A stretch of 64,000 nucleotides of DNA. It comes from Bettongia penicillata ogilbyi (taxonomy: Eukaryota > Chordata > Mammalia > Diprotodontia > Potoroidae). Made by a program: the position numbers and the translations under genes. The notes beneath the pieces were generated by a model. That model did not search any database. It was not told where the DNA came from and saw only the letters and a list, made by a program, of their open reading frames with translations. The DNA is taken from the NCBI GenBank assembly GCA_023548195.1, contig JAJHZJ010000009.1, positions 5,792,715-5,856,714 of the forward strand, in the 5' to 3' direction. Every line of letters begins with the position of its first letter. Positions within the stretch are counted from its first letter, which is position 1. Of the stretch, positions 23,611-34,734 are shown one piece after another.

Positions 23611-24709
23611 ATGCCCAGAAAAGGAAAAAGAAATAAGACCACAGAAGGTTACTTTCTTGGTGAACAGATGTTTCCTCCTTTCCTTTCTGATGAGGAAGAA
23701 CAATGCTTACCATCAGGGAAAGCCATAGAAGTCAAGGCCTCTGTATCCCAAACATCCGAAATAGATATCCAATGGGCTCAGGCCTTGGAAGAGCTCAAAA
23801 AGGATTTTGAAAATCAAGTTAGACAGGTGAAGGAAAAACTGGGAAGAGAAATGAGAGAGATGCAAGAAAAGCATGAAAAATGGGTCAATATCTTGCTAAA
23901 GGAGACCCAAAAAGATGCTGAAGAAAATAACACCTTGAAAAATAGGCTCACTCAATTGGCAAAAGAGGTTCAAAAAGCCAATGAGAAGAATGCTTTCAAA
24001 AGCAGAATTAGCCAAATGGAAAAAGAAGTTCAAAAGCTCACTGAAGAAAATAGTTCTCTCAAAATTAGAATGGAACAGATGGAGGCTAATGACTGTATGA
24101 GAAACCAAGAAATCACAAAACAAAACCAAAAGAATGAAAAAATGGAAAAGAATGTGAAACAATCTCATTGGAAAAACAACTGACCTGGAAAATAAATCCA
24201 GGAGAGACAATTTAAAAATTATGGGACTACCTGAAAGCCATGACCAAAAAAAGAGCCTAAACATCATCTTTCATGAAATTATCAAGGAAAACTGCCCTGA
24301 CATTCTAGAACCAGAGGGCAAAATAAGTATTCAAGGAATTCATAGATCACCGCCTGAAAGAGATTCAAAAAAAGAAACTCCTAGGAACATTGTGGCCAAA
24401 TTCCAGAATTCCCAGGTCAAGGAGAAAATATTGCAAGCAGCTAGAAAGAAACAGTTCCAGTATTGTGGAAATACAATCAGGATAACACAAGGTCTAGCAG
24501 CTTCTACATTAAGGGATCAAAGGGCGTGGAATAGGATATTCCAGAAGTCAAAGGAACTAGGACTCAAACCAAGAATCACCTACCCAGCTAAACTGAGTAT
24601 AATACTTCAGGGGAAAATATGGTCTTTCAATGAAACAGAGGACTTTCAATCATTCTTGATGAAAAGACCAGAGCTGAAAAGAAAATTTGACTTTCAAACA
24701 CAAGAATGA
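23611..24709 (+). pseudogene. L1 ORF1p-type RNA-binding protein, one frameshift
   Basis: L1 ORF1p forms trimers through a coiled coil and coats element RNA. Here residues 1-190 (23611-24183) start MPRKGKRNKTTEGYFLGEQ. From about residue 55 they form a long heptad coiled coil (ALEELKKDFENQVRQVKEKL, NTLKNRLTQLAKEVQKANEK, MEKEVQKLTEENSSLKIRME). A frameshift near 24160 ends this frame; the outer copy has one base fewer there ('gtgaaatatctc' against 'gtgaaacaatctc'), so a single inserted base explains it. The remainder (24221-24709) carries the RRM start MGLPESHDQKKSLN and the C-terminal domain (PRNIVAKFQNSQVKEKILQA, AARKKQFQYCGNTIRITQGL, LGLKPRITYPAKLSIILQGK). Apart from the shift it is nearly intact. 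Confidence 0.88.
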
Positions 24710-24841
24710 GAAGAAGCATGAAAAAGTAAACAGCAAAGAGAAGTCATAAAGGACTTACCAAAGTTGAATTTTTTACATTCCTACGTGGAAAGACAATATT
24801 TGTAACTCTTGAAACTTTTCAGTATCTGGGTAGTTGGTGGG

Positions 24842-24844
<3 letters not shown>

Positions 24845-24895
<51 letters not shown>

Positions 24896-24906
24896 CACAC
24901 ACATAC
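24845..24906. repeat. (CA)n microsatellite in HAL1-like 3' UTR
   Basis: About 25 CA units. The outer copy has a CA/GA tract at the equivalent place (26634-26701). Confidence 0.95.
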
Positions 24907-25014
24907 AGAGAAAGAGAGCACAGAGTGAATTGAATAGGATGGGATCATATCTTAAAAAAATTAAGGTAAATGCATAAGAGAAATGTATTGGGAGGAGAGA
25001 GGGTGAAATGGAGT

Positions 25015-25071
25015 GGGGCAAATTATCTCTCATAGAAGAGGCAAGCAGGAGACTTTTTAGTGGAGGGAAAA
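25015..25071 (+). repeat. 57-bp segment duplicated within inner element (first copy)
   Basis: Starts 'ggggcaaattatctctcata'; identical to 25552-25608. The equivalent of this first copy is present in the outer element (about 26830), so this is the native position. Confidence 0.92.
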
Positions 25072-25551
25072 AGAGGAGAGCTGAGGAAAAAAACAAGAAG
25101 TTTACCCTCATCACATTTGACTAAAGGAAGGAATAAAATGCACACTCATTTTGGTATGAAAACCTATCTTACAATACAGGAAAGTGGGGGAGGAGATAAG
25201 CAAGGGCGGGGGATGATGGAAGGGAGGGTAATGGGAGGAGGGAGCAATTTGAAGTCAACACTCTTGGGGAGGGACAGGATCAAAAGACAGGATAGAAACA
25301 ATGGGGGGCAGGATAGGATGGAGGGAAATACAGTTAGTCTTACACAACATGACTATTTTCGAAGTCATTTGCAAAACTACACAGATATGGCCTGTATTGA
25401 ATTGCCTGCCTTCCCAAAGGGAATGGGTGGGGAGGGAGGGATAGGGAGAAGTTGGAACTCAAAGTTTTAGGAACAACTGTTTAGTATTGTTCTTGCTACC
25501 AGGAAATAAGAAATACAGGTAATGGGAAACAGAAAGTTATCTGGTCCTACA

Positions 25552-25608
25552 GGGGCAAATTATCTCTCATAGAAGAGGCAAGCAGGAGACTTTTTAGTGG
25601 AGGGAAAA
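25552..25608 (+). repeat. 57-bp segment duplicated within inner element (second copy)
   Basis: Exact copy of 25015-25071, placed 537 bp downstream. The outer element lacks it at the equivalent site ('ccctacgtacaaaagagaag' near 27363), so it was gained in the inner copy's lineage. Confidence 0.92.
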
Positions 25609-25784
25609 GAGAAGATGGAGACAAGGGAAGGGAGGGATGATAGAAGAGAGGGCAGATTGGCGATAGGGGAAATTAGAATGCTTGGTGTATTGGGGTGGGG
25701 GGAGGTGACAAATGAGGAGAAAATTTGGAACCCAAAATTTTGTGAAAATGTATGTAAAAAGTTAAATAAATAAATTTATATTAA

Positions 25785-25799
25785 AAAAAGCAGAATTAG
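25785..25799. repeat. Target-site duplication of inner HAL1-like element (right)
   Basis: AAAAAGCAGAATTAG. The left edge is ambiguous by two bases because it follows the A-tail. Confidence 0.9.
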
Positions 25800-26629
25800 T
25801 CAAATGGAAAAGGAGGTTCAAAAGCTCACTGAAGAAAATAGTTCTCTCAAAATTAGAATGGAACAGATGGAGGCTAATGACTGTATGAGAAACCAAGAAA
25901 TCACAAAACAAAACCAAAAGAATTAAAAAATGGAAAAGAATGTGAAATATCTCATTGGAAAAACAACTGACCTGGAAAATAGATCCAGGAGAGACAATTT
26001 AAAAATTATGGGACTACCTGAAAGTCATGACCAAAAAAAGAGCCTAGACATCATTTTCATGAAACTATTAAGGTAAACTGCCCTGATATTCTAGAACCAG
26101 GGGTCAAAATAAATATTGAAAGAATCCACCAATCACCTCCTGAAAGAGATCCAAGAAGAGAAACTCCTAGGAACATTATAGCCAAATTCCAGACTTCCCA
26201 GATCAAGGAGAAAATATTGTAAACAGCTAGAAAGAAACAATTTGAGTATTGTGGAAATACAATCAGGATAACACAAGATCTAGAAGCTTCTACATTACAG
26301 AACTAAAGGGAAGGAATATGATATTCCAGAAGTCAAAGGAACTAAGACTAAAACCAAGAATCACCTACCCAGCAAAACTGAGTATAATACTTCAGGGGGA
26401 AAAAATGGTCTTTCAATGAAATAGACTTTCAAGCATTCTTAATGAAAAGACCAGAGCTGAACAGAAAATCTGACTTTCAAACACAAGAATCAAGAGAAGC
26501 ATCAAAAGGTAAACAGCAAAGAGAAATCATAAGGGACTTACTAAAGTTGAACTGTTTACATTCCTACATGGAAAGACAATATTTATAACTCTTGAAACTT
26601 CTTTCAGTATCTGAGTAGTTAGTGGGATT

Positions 26630-26633
<4 letters not shown>

Positions 26634-26701
<68 letters not shown>
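26634..26701. repeat. (CA)n(GA)n compound microsatellite
   Basis: CA run to about 26665 and then GA run to 26701, in the outer element's 3' UTR. Confidence 0.95.
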
Positions 26702-26709
<8 letters not shown>

Positions 26710-27570
26710 CAGCGACAGACAGAGACACAGAACACAGGGTAAGTTGAATAGGATGGGATCATATCTAAGAAAATGAAATTAAGGAGAGAGAGAGGAATAT
26801 ATTGGGAGGAGAAAGAGAGAAATGAAATGGGGCAAATTATTTCTCATAAAAGAGGCAAGAAAAAGACTTTTCAATGGAGGGAAAACGAGGGACATGAAAG
26901 AAAACATGAAGCTTACTCTCATCACATTTGACTCAAGGAAGGAACAAAATGCACACTCATTTTCGTATGAAAACCTATCTTACAATACAGGAAAGTGGGG
27001 AAGAATGGGATAAGCAGAGTGGTGGGGATGATGGAAGGGAGGACAATGGGAGGAGGGAATAATTAGAAGTCAACACTCTTGGGGAGGGACAAGGTCAAAA
27101 GAGAGAACAGAAGAAATGGAGGGCAGGATAGGATGGAGGGAAATATAGTTAGTCTTATACAACATGACTATTATGGAAGTCATTTGCAAAACTACTTATA
27201 TATGACCTATATTGAATTGCTTGCCTTCCCAGTGGGGATGGATGGGGAGGGAGGAAGGAAGAGAAGTTGGAACTCAAAGTTTTAGGAGCAACTGTTGAGT
27301 ATTGTTCTTGCATACAACTAGGAAATAAGAAATACAGGTAATGGGGATAGAAATTTATCTTGCCCTACGTACAAAAGAGAAGATGGGGATAAGGGAGGGG
27401 AGGGATGTTAGAAGGGAGGGTAGATTGGTGATAGGGGTAGTTAGAATGCTCAGCATTTTGGGGTGGGGGGAGGGGAGAGATGGGGAGAAAATTTGAAACT
27501 CAAAATTTTGTGGAAATGCATGTCGAAAACTTAAAACAAATTAATAAATCTTTAAAAATGAGAAAAAAAA

Positions 27571-27585
27571 TAAAATTTAGTCACA
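27571..27585. repeat. Target-site duplication of outer HAL1-like element (right)
   Basis: TAAAATTTAGTCACA, identical to 21717-21731. Confidence 0.9.
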
Positions 27586-28020
27586 TAGGAAAGTGGTTGC
27601 CTATCATTTGGAGAATGGCTGAATAAACTGTGCTATATGAATGTAATAAAAATTATTAAACCTTAATAAACAATGAGGGAGTAAGAAAAATTTTGAAAAG
27701 CTAATATGAACAAAATAAAGTTAGCGATACCAGAACAACTTATACAGTAACCGCAATAATGTAAAAAAAAAAAATTTGAAATATTTCAGAACTTTGATCA
27801 ATGCAATGACCATTTGAGATTTCAGAGAAGTGATTATAAGACAGGCCTTCTACTTCTCATCAGAGAGGTGTTCGTAAAGGTACAGAATGAGGTATATATT
27901 ATCAGATATGATCTGTGTGTTGATTTGTTTTGCTTAACTTTTCTTCTTTGTTACAAGAAAGGTTTCTATTGGATGGAAGTCACTAGAAAGTCACTAGAAC
28001 AATTTTTTTTAATTCAATAA
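27586..28020 (+). mobile_element. L1 3' fragment, old
   Basis: 'ggagaatggctgaataaact', 'gtgctatatgaatgtaataa' and later 'ttgatttgttttgcttaact', 'tgttacaagaaaggttt' are L1 ORF2 end and 3' UTR. Together with 21120-21716 this is the host DNA of the outer HAL1-like element. Confidence 0.6.
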
Positions 28021-28059
28021 GACTTTTTTAAAAAAATAAAGGGGTGGCTGACTGGAGGA

Positions 28060-28966
28060 AATCACACAACCATTGTGACCAGGTTCACTGATATTTTATA
28101 TTATCTAATCTCAACTGGGTCCTCATTGCAAGGCATACCTTTTATCCTTCTCTAACTCTCCCACTTCTTCAGGCATCCTTACCTTCTCAGCAGAAGTCCT
28201 TAACTCATAGTTTACTGAGAAAATAGGTCATTTACCTTGAACCACCACGTCTCCCCCTACCCTACCTCTCAAAATTCTTTAACATCGTTCTGTCCTCCTT
28301 TATTCTAGTCTCCAAGAAAATACAAGACTCATCCCTTTACCCTTGATCCTATCTCCCACTGCCTCCAGCAGACTGCCCCCACAATCCCTACTCTCTCACT
28401 AATCTTCAAAGTCTCCCTCTCTACTCATTCCTCCCCTGCCACCCACTAAGATGCCCAGGTCTCCCTTATCCTTAAAAAAAATCTCTTTTGGCCCAACAAT
28501 CCATTCATTCAAGCTATAGTTGTCTCTCTTCTCCCTTTCACAACCAAAGTCCTAGGGGAAAAAATTGTCTACATACATTGCCTCTACTTCCTCTACTCTC
28601 ACTCCATAACTCTTTACAGTATGGTGTCTGACTTCATCACTCACCTGAAACTGCTCTCTCCCAAGATACCGATGATTTCTGAATTGACAAATCTAAGGGC
28701 CCTTTCTCAATTCTCATCCTTCTTGATCAGTAAAACAAACAGTATTTGACACCATTGACTACCCTCTGTTCATAGATACCCTCCTCTTTGGACTTTTATG
28801 ACACTTCTCTCTCTTGGTTCCAACTTTTATCTACCTGGCTGATCTGGGTCTCCTTTCCTGAATTATAATCCATGTTCTACACCTTAACAATAGATATATT
28901 CTCAAAGTTCTATACTGAGTACTTCTCTCTCTCTCTCCCTCCCTCCTTCTCTCTCTCTCTCTCCCT

Positions 28967-29028
<62 letters not shown>

Positions 29029-29960
29029 ATTAGCTCCTATGGATTCAATTACTATCTCTGTGAAGATTTCTAGATCTATATATCCAGCCTTACTCTATGC
29101 TGAGCTCCAGTCCCATATCACTATTGGATATTTTCAAACTGAACATGTGCAAAACAGAACTCATTATTTTTCCCAAACCCACTCTTCTTCCAAATGTCCT
29201 TATTTCCATCAAGGGAACCACCATTCTGCTAGGCTCTCAGGCGTGCAACTTAAGACTTATCCTTTACTTTTCACCAACCTTCACTTTCTCCCATATCCAG
29301 ACAGTTGCCAAATTTTGGTCATTTTACCTCTACACCTACATTAGTTTTGGCTCTTATCACCTTCTTATCTGATCTTTTAAACCAACTTTTGATTCGGTTT
29401 TTTCAATTTGAATCCTTCTCTTCTCCAGTTCACATGCCACACAGCTAACAAAGGGATATTTCTCAAGAACAAGTCTGATCATGTCACCCAGCTCAAGAAG
29501 CTTGAGTGGGTCTGTCACTTGGAGGATTCCATACGCACTCCTCTGTCTGGCATTTAAAGCTCTTTACCATCTGACTCCAGTCTATCTTTCTAGATTTAGT
29601 ACACATTGTTCCCTTTCACACACTCGAGAGTCTAGTCAAACTGGCCTAGTTGCCATTCCTTAAACTCACACAGTATTCCATCCCAAGTCCTTGCCTTTGC
29701 AAAGGCTGCCTCCATGCCTGTACTGTACTCCCTTCTCCTTATCTCCTCTCATGAAAATCTCATCCCTACTTTCCCTCAAATCTCAACCCAGGCTACCTCC
29801 TCCTTGAAGCCTTTCCTACTCCTTCCCCCAAACCTAATTACTCTTACCTCACCTCCAAAAATGACCTCGTGTTTATTTTGCTATCTACTTATGTGAGCAC
29901 AAGTGAAGACCATTTCATTTTTGTCATTTTGTTTCCAGCATAGTTCCTGGCACAAAGCAA
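28060..29960 (+). mobile_element. L2-type LINE, 3' half
   Basis: Sense L2 phrases in order: 'ctcttttggcccaacaatcc', 'aactgctctctcccaagata', 'ttcaaactgaacatgtgcaa', 'atccagacagttgccaaatt', 'caagtctgatcatgtcaccc', 'gcatttaaagctctttacca', 'catagttcctggcacaaagc'. Several 60-100-codon open frames here are L2 debris, not genes. A CT tract splits it. Confidence 0.65.
28921..29023. repeat. (CT)n microsatellite
   Basis: About 100 bp of CT with a few CCCT interruptions. The Arg-Glu repeat frame on the minus strand is its by-product. Confidence 0.97.
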
Positions 29961-29984
29961 GCCTAGTAATCAACTGAGGAATGA

Positions 29985-30075
29985 TCTGGAATGGGAGAAT
30001 CTGGGTTCAAGTCTAGATTCTGTCATTGACCACCTCCATGATTGGAACAAGTCACTTCATGATCTTGTAAGAAGG
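29985..30075 (+). mobile_element. SINE/MIR core fragment
   Basis: 'atctgggttcaagtctagat', 'tctgtcattgaccacctcca' and 'ggaacaagtcacttcatgat' follow the MIR core pattern. Confidence 0.5.
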
Positions 30076-30639
30076 TGGGGCAGATGGGCTGGAGATCAGG
30101 AAAACAATAAACTGCCAATAAACCTCTCTCCAACTCTAAGGAACTGACAAGCAGCATGGAAGAGGGAGAGACCAGGCCAAGGCACAGATCTTCTTCATTT
30201 GGATATTACTTAAACCAGTTGTGCAGTTAGTTGACTGCAACAGAGACTCTTTGTTGCAGATTGCAGATTATGGCAACTGTGACAAATCTGATCAACCTAT
30301 CTATGCCTGTGTTCCGCTATATTGTGCATGTACTGGGACAAGTCTCCCGCAAAGAGGTCTGCTGCAAGCTGCTAAAGGTTTTTGGCACAGAGTAAAATAA
30401 AGGGGTGGAAAATGATGACTGTGTACATAGAGACAAAAGTCACAAATAGCATACTCTGTGCAACAGTAAACAAAGGCATAGCTGGCTCCAGAAAAGACAA
30501 GGCTGTACAAAAATGCTTGCTCCTCCACAACTGGTAAAGTACCAGATATGCCACTGGTGATAACTTCTGAGGTCATCCCTCTTTTCTCCATGACAAAGCC
30601 AGAAATCATGGGACACACAGAGGCCATCTAGTTTAACTC

Positions 30640-31260
30640 CTTATCTGAAACATGAATCCCCTCTATGACCACCCCACTTGAGGAATGTTTACCCCTTCTT
30701 GAAGACCCTCTGTGACAGGGAGGTAACTCATTCTATTTTTGGACATCTCTAATAGTTGGAAAATTATTTTTATTAAGCTAAAATCTACCTCTCTGCTTTC
30801 TACTAAGTGGTCTTAGTTTTGCCTACTGGGGCAAGCAAAATAAGTCTAAGCCCTCTCCTTTCTAACCACACTCCAAGCATCTGAAGATAATGATCTTGCT
30901 TTAAATCTTGTCTATTCCAATATAAACATCTCCAACTGATTTCATATGGCATGGTTTCAAGGTTTCTCATTATCCCGGTCACCTTCTTCTGGATGTGTTC
31001 CAGTTCATCAACGTTCTTTATAACATGTAGCACCCAGAACACAATTATTTCAAATGTAGCCTGATTATACTTATATAAATGCAAGCTAAGAGTACATCAG
31101 CTTTTTTTAGCTGTCAGATATCACTGTTGTCTCGTTCTGAGCTCACAGTTCACCAAAACCCCTAGGTCAACTCTTTTAAATTCACTGCAGTTGATTTCAT
31201 CCTATATTTATGTAAAAGATTAAAATGTCTTTTGTCTTGACATCCCAAATGACTCGAAGC
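30640..31260 (-). mobile_element. CR1/L3-type LINE 3' fragment
   Basis: Antisense CR1/L3: 'catatggcatggtttcaagg', 'attatcccggtcaccttctt', 'ctggatgtgttccagttcat', 'tagcacccagaacacaatta'. The minus frame at 30803-31084 is a remnant of this repeat. Confidence 0.7.
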
Positions 31261-31379
31261 AGATCCTTGAGGCAGAAATATCTTTATATATCTTCAATCT
31301 TCCATGGTGTTTAACTGTGCTTTACATATAAATGCACAATAAATATTTTTTGATTTGATTTTTGAGTCTTTAAATCTAT

Positions 31380-33160
31380 AGTTTCAAATGTTTCCTTCCT
31401 TTTCTTTGAGGGATATTTACTTTGCCAAAAGACAGTCACATTCCACCTGCAAGTTTGGCAGGCTACTCCAGCTGACCCTTCAGTAGAAAACGAAAGTCTG
31501 AATGTTACTTTTAGAGCAAGTTGTATTTTTAAAAAAAATAATAATAATGCAGCAACTATATTTGGCAGCTTTATTTTCTAACATTTGAAAAAAAATTTCT
31601 CAAACATTAAGGAATCCGCCAAATATAACAGCAAAAATAGAAAAACATTGTCCAAAAACTAATGTGTACATCCTAAGTGCACTAGACATGGGGGAGCAAA
31701 CATTTTTCTACATCAATCTTTTCTATAAAAACTATGCCTTCATTTTTGCATGGGGTACACTATTTATGACTTGTCTTTATGTTAAACTAAGTCACAGAAA
31801 ACCTCATCTGTTAGTTTACTCATCTTTAAAGTGAGGGGGGTAGGACTACATGATCCCTAAGATCTCTTCCAACTCCAAAAAGCCTTTAATTTTTATGGCA
31901 GTGAATATCTTATATCTGAAGTAAGCAGCTGGGTTTGGTAAATTGATTTTAAAACAACTTGGTAGAGAGCAGGAGAAGGATCATGAACTTTTCTCTACAA
32001 AATTAAAAAAAGAAAAGAAAACTGAAATCGACAAAAAAACAAGCTTAAGGCACTAGGAGTGTCTGAATAACATCTTCCCAGTTAAACAATTTTAAGAATC
32101 CCATAATGTGAAAGCAACCCCCCACACATTCTCTCCCACATAAACACATTTTTTTTTAGAAGCTACACTAAGCAACAGAGCAGGCTCTCCCATTTAACTT
32201 GTCTAACTACCTTATTCAGAAAATAATCTCCAACCAAAGTATTCCTTGATAAAACAGAGTTGACCACTATATAACATGAAAAAAAAATTTTGAAAGATGC
32301 TGAAAGTTTTTCTTAGCAATTTTTCATCAAGACCTGATTACATGATGTAACAATTTCTACTAAGTAAAAAATGAAAATTCTGCCCCTTTTTTCATAACAT
32401 TTTATTTGCATTTGCTTTATTTTTTTATATATTCAAAAGTAACAAGAAATGTTAGTTTAAGTAATTTTTTTTTTTAAATCAAGAACTCTCTGATTCAGAG
32501 AAGGGAAGAAATCAAAGAAAAGAGAAGGAAATCAACTGCTGGCCACATACAAACAACAGCAAATTATTTTAGTTTAGCCATTTGGGGTGTAGAGGAAAAA
32601 GATTAGAGAGAAAAATAAATTCAACTCATTTTAGATTAAAAACACAAAATGGACATAAAACTTTATTTAATACACATGATAATTTGGAAGAAAAGGGAAG
32701 AAAGCAAGATATACAAAGAGGTAAAGAAAAAAATTAAGAAAGAGGAGAGAGGAAGGACAGGAAAGATGAGTAAGGGAAAGCTGAGAGTCAGTCGGAGCGA
32801 GGAGAAGGAAAGACAGAATTGAATAGGCTGTGAGGTGAATGTGTTAACTGGAATTAAACTGTTCTTGTCACACCCAGCTATTTTTAAAAATTTCTACAGT
32901 GGTTTTTTACTCCGTTGTCAGGCACTCTAGATTTTTGTTTTGGGGAAATTTTTTTCACTAGCTATTATGGAGGACATGTTAAAAAAAGAAAAAGCAAAAA
33001 GGCACTCATAAAATAAATGTAAGTTTTTTAATTATCTTAAACACAATTCTTCAAAGTGAGAGCACAATTTTGTTAAAATGACATCAATATTTTGGTTCAA
33101 TCTTCCTAAACTAAGAGCATTAACATGCTGGCGTGTAGATGAGTTCTCAAAGACTGAAAA
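31380..33160. other. Repeat-poor AT-rich stretch, nothing recognised
   Basis: About 1.8 kb with homopurine patches (32690-32820) and no repeat I can name, apart from a MIR-like piece near 31800-31880 ('agtttactcatctttaaagt'). Could hold conserved non-coding sequence, which cannot be judged from one species. Confidence 0.35.
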
Positions 33161-33164
33161 TGGA

Positions 33165-33300
33165 GATCTGGTAAGTCCATCAATAAAGAAGTACCCACTT
33201 TACTGTGAGTCAGGCACTGTTCTACCTTCATTAGACCCAAATAAAAAAGTGAGACAGTCCTCGAACCTCGGGTAGCTTATAGTTTACTAAGTTGAAGAGG
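33165..33300 (+). mobile_element. Short SINE of the 'tttattaag' type, diverged
   Basis: 'agaagtacccactttactgt', 'gagtcaggcactgttctacc' and 'gagacagtcctcgaacctcg' keep the family order. The region 33300-34077 shows nothing firm. Confidence 0.5.
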
Positions 33301-34077
33301 CACTAGCTACAGCACAATATGGAGTTCTATGTTTTCATACAGAAATCAGATTAGCTAAATTCAGAGAGTGTTCATCAACTCTTCATCCTAGAGGGCTGGT
33401 CTCCAGGTAATTAGTTAATTTTAGCTACAACTAACAGAACCCAATTACTAATGCATGAGCAAGTTATAATCTAGTAGATTGGTGAGTTAGTAGCCACACA
33501 GATAAAATCTTTGAAGCACCTAATGATACATATTTTGTTCAGCACAGGATAGTTCCATGAGTGGAAAGGTATTGTTTCTCCTTACTTTTTCAAAGTAAGG
33601 GAGATGGGCATATTTTGTAAACAGTGAGGAAAGAGCCAATGGAGAGTTTGGAGGTTATAAAGAGAGGAAATAACTGACAATGCCCTAGATGTCATAGGAG
33701 TGGTTACAATCAAGGGCATTTATGGAGAATTTAGCCTTAAAAATGCTAAAGGAAAACCCTTTTCTCTATGAAGGGTAAATAAGAAAAGCTGAGTGACAAT
33801 ACAGAGAAATTCTGAAGTGACGAAGAGCTCAGAGGAATTTGGCTCTCCACACGCACAGGGAAGATGAAATGGTAAGATGTCAGTTGCCCAGATTTCAACA
33901 GGTGTCTGAGCTGATCCTCTTGTTTAAAAGTATGCATATCTGAAACCACTTTACAGATGGAAAAATGAACTGGGTCCGCAGTTGAAAAGGAAGAAGAAAG
34001 AAGGCTAAATTGTTTTGGATAAATTGCAAAGCACTTTTGCTGATACCAAACTTCCCATAACATTAAAGGTCTACTCA

Positions 34078-34279
34078 GGGGTGGGGAACCTTTGACCTTG
34101 CTGCCACATATGGCCCTCTAGGTCCTCAAGTGCAGCCCTTTGACTGAATCCAAACTTCACAGAACAAATCCCCTTAATAAAAGGATTTGTTCTGTAAAAT
34201 TTGAACTCAGTCAAAAGGCCACACCCAAGGACCTAGAAGGTCACATTGTGGCCTCAAGATCGCAGGTTCCCCACCCCTG
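34078..34279. mobile_element. hAT-like MITE with near-palindromic interior
   Basis: Terminal inverted repeats 'caggggtggggaacct' and 'aggttccccacccctgg' enclose about 200 bp. The interior is itself partly palindromic: 'gatttgttctgtaaaattt' and 'gaatccaaacttcacagaac' share complementary 'acaaatc'/'gatttgt' blocks, and 'aggtcctcaag' occurs near one end against 'aggacctagaagg' near the other. No coding capacity. An intact 8-bp target duplication is not evident ('ggtctact' against 'gtatatct'). A second, older copy is at 9386-9572. Confidence 0.8.
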
Positions 34280-34734
34280 GTATATCTTCAATACAAACAT
34301 TTTGTCAATGTATGGCAACAAGACCTCTCAAAAACTGAAAATGAGCACCACACAGAGAGTAATGGTATGGCAGGCATAAGCATATGGACACTGAAGAACA
34401 GGATGCTCATTTCCCACCAGCTGCTCAGCTTGATTTCAAATCTAGTAACATCAGGCTTTGCTCAGGATAAACTCATCACCTGAAATGTCATCTTCATGCA
34501 AATTGACTCAGCTTTTAATACTCAACACCTTCTCAACACCCTCAGTCATCTCTACTTTAAGATTAAGGGGCTAAGCAGTAAATTCCTCCCAAAGTCTCCT
34601 GTTGGAGAGCTCAGAACTTCGAGTCAACTCTTCATTTCCCAACAGCTACCCTGCTTGGTTTCCACTGCATGAACATAATGTCCCAGCTGCACCCCTCCTC
34701 TTCAGTTTTCTTTTGTGTATTATATCCCCCATTT

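Larger units (their letters stand above)
22962..25784 (+). mobile_element. Inner HAL1-like (ORF2-less L1) element, full length
   Basis: A 2823-bp copy inserted inside the outer element's ORF1, flanked by a 15-bp duplication of that ORF1. It has a 5' UTR (22962-23610, starting 'gaaatgggggagaagctaag' then 'atggcggagtag'), ORF1 (23611-24709), and a 3' UTR with (CA)n at 24845-24893. The tail '..aattttgtgaaaatgtatg' is followed by an A/T-rich end containing AATAAA-like sequence. ORF2 is absent. It is collinear with the outer copy, so both come from the same ORF2-less family. It is younger than its host. Confidence 0.92.
21732..27570 (+). mobile_element. Outer HAL1-like (ORF2-less L1) element, split by inner copy
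   Basis: Begins 'gaggtggagtcaagatggtg', has a 5' UTR to 22553, then ORF1 from the ATG at 22554. ORF1 is interrupted at 22961 and resumes at 25800, continuing to about 26500; it carries stops (for example after CATGAAAAG near 22830). The 3' UTR has a CA/GA tract (26634-26701) and ends with '..aattttgtggaaatgcatg' and an A-rich tail near 27570. Without the 2838 bp of inner element plus duplicated target it is about 3.0 kb and apparently full-length. There is no ORF2 between ORF1 and the tail. It is flanked by a perfect 15-bp target-site duplication. Confidence 0.9.

Noticed and set aside
23896..24267. Minus-strand frame rich in Phe, Leu, Ser
   Set aside because: Antisense of the L1 ORF1 coiled-coil sequence.
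28831..29025. Arg-Glu repeat protein frame on the minus strand
   Set aside because: Translation of the (CT)n microsatellite.
30301..30627. Minus-strand frame of 108 codons with hydrophobic stretch (FLYSLVFSGASYAFVYCCTE)
   Set aside because: Looked like a possible gene fragment, but no family was recognised, no splice sites or second exon support it, and it lies between repeats. Worth a protein search but not annotated.
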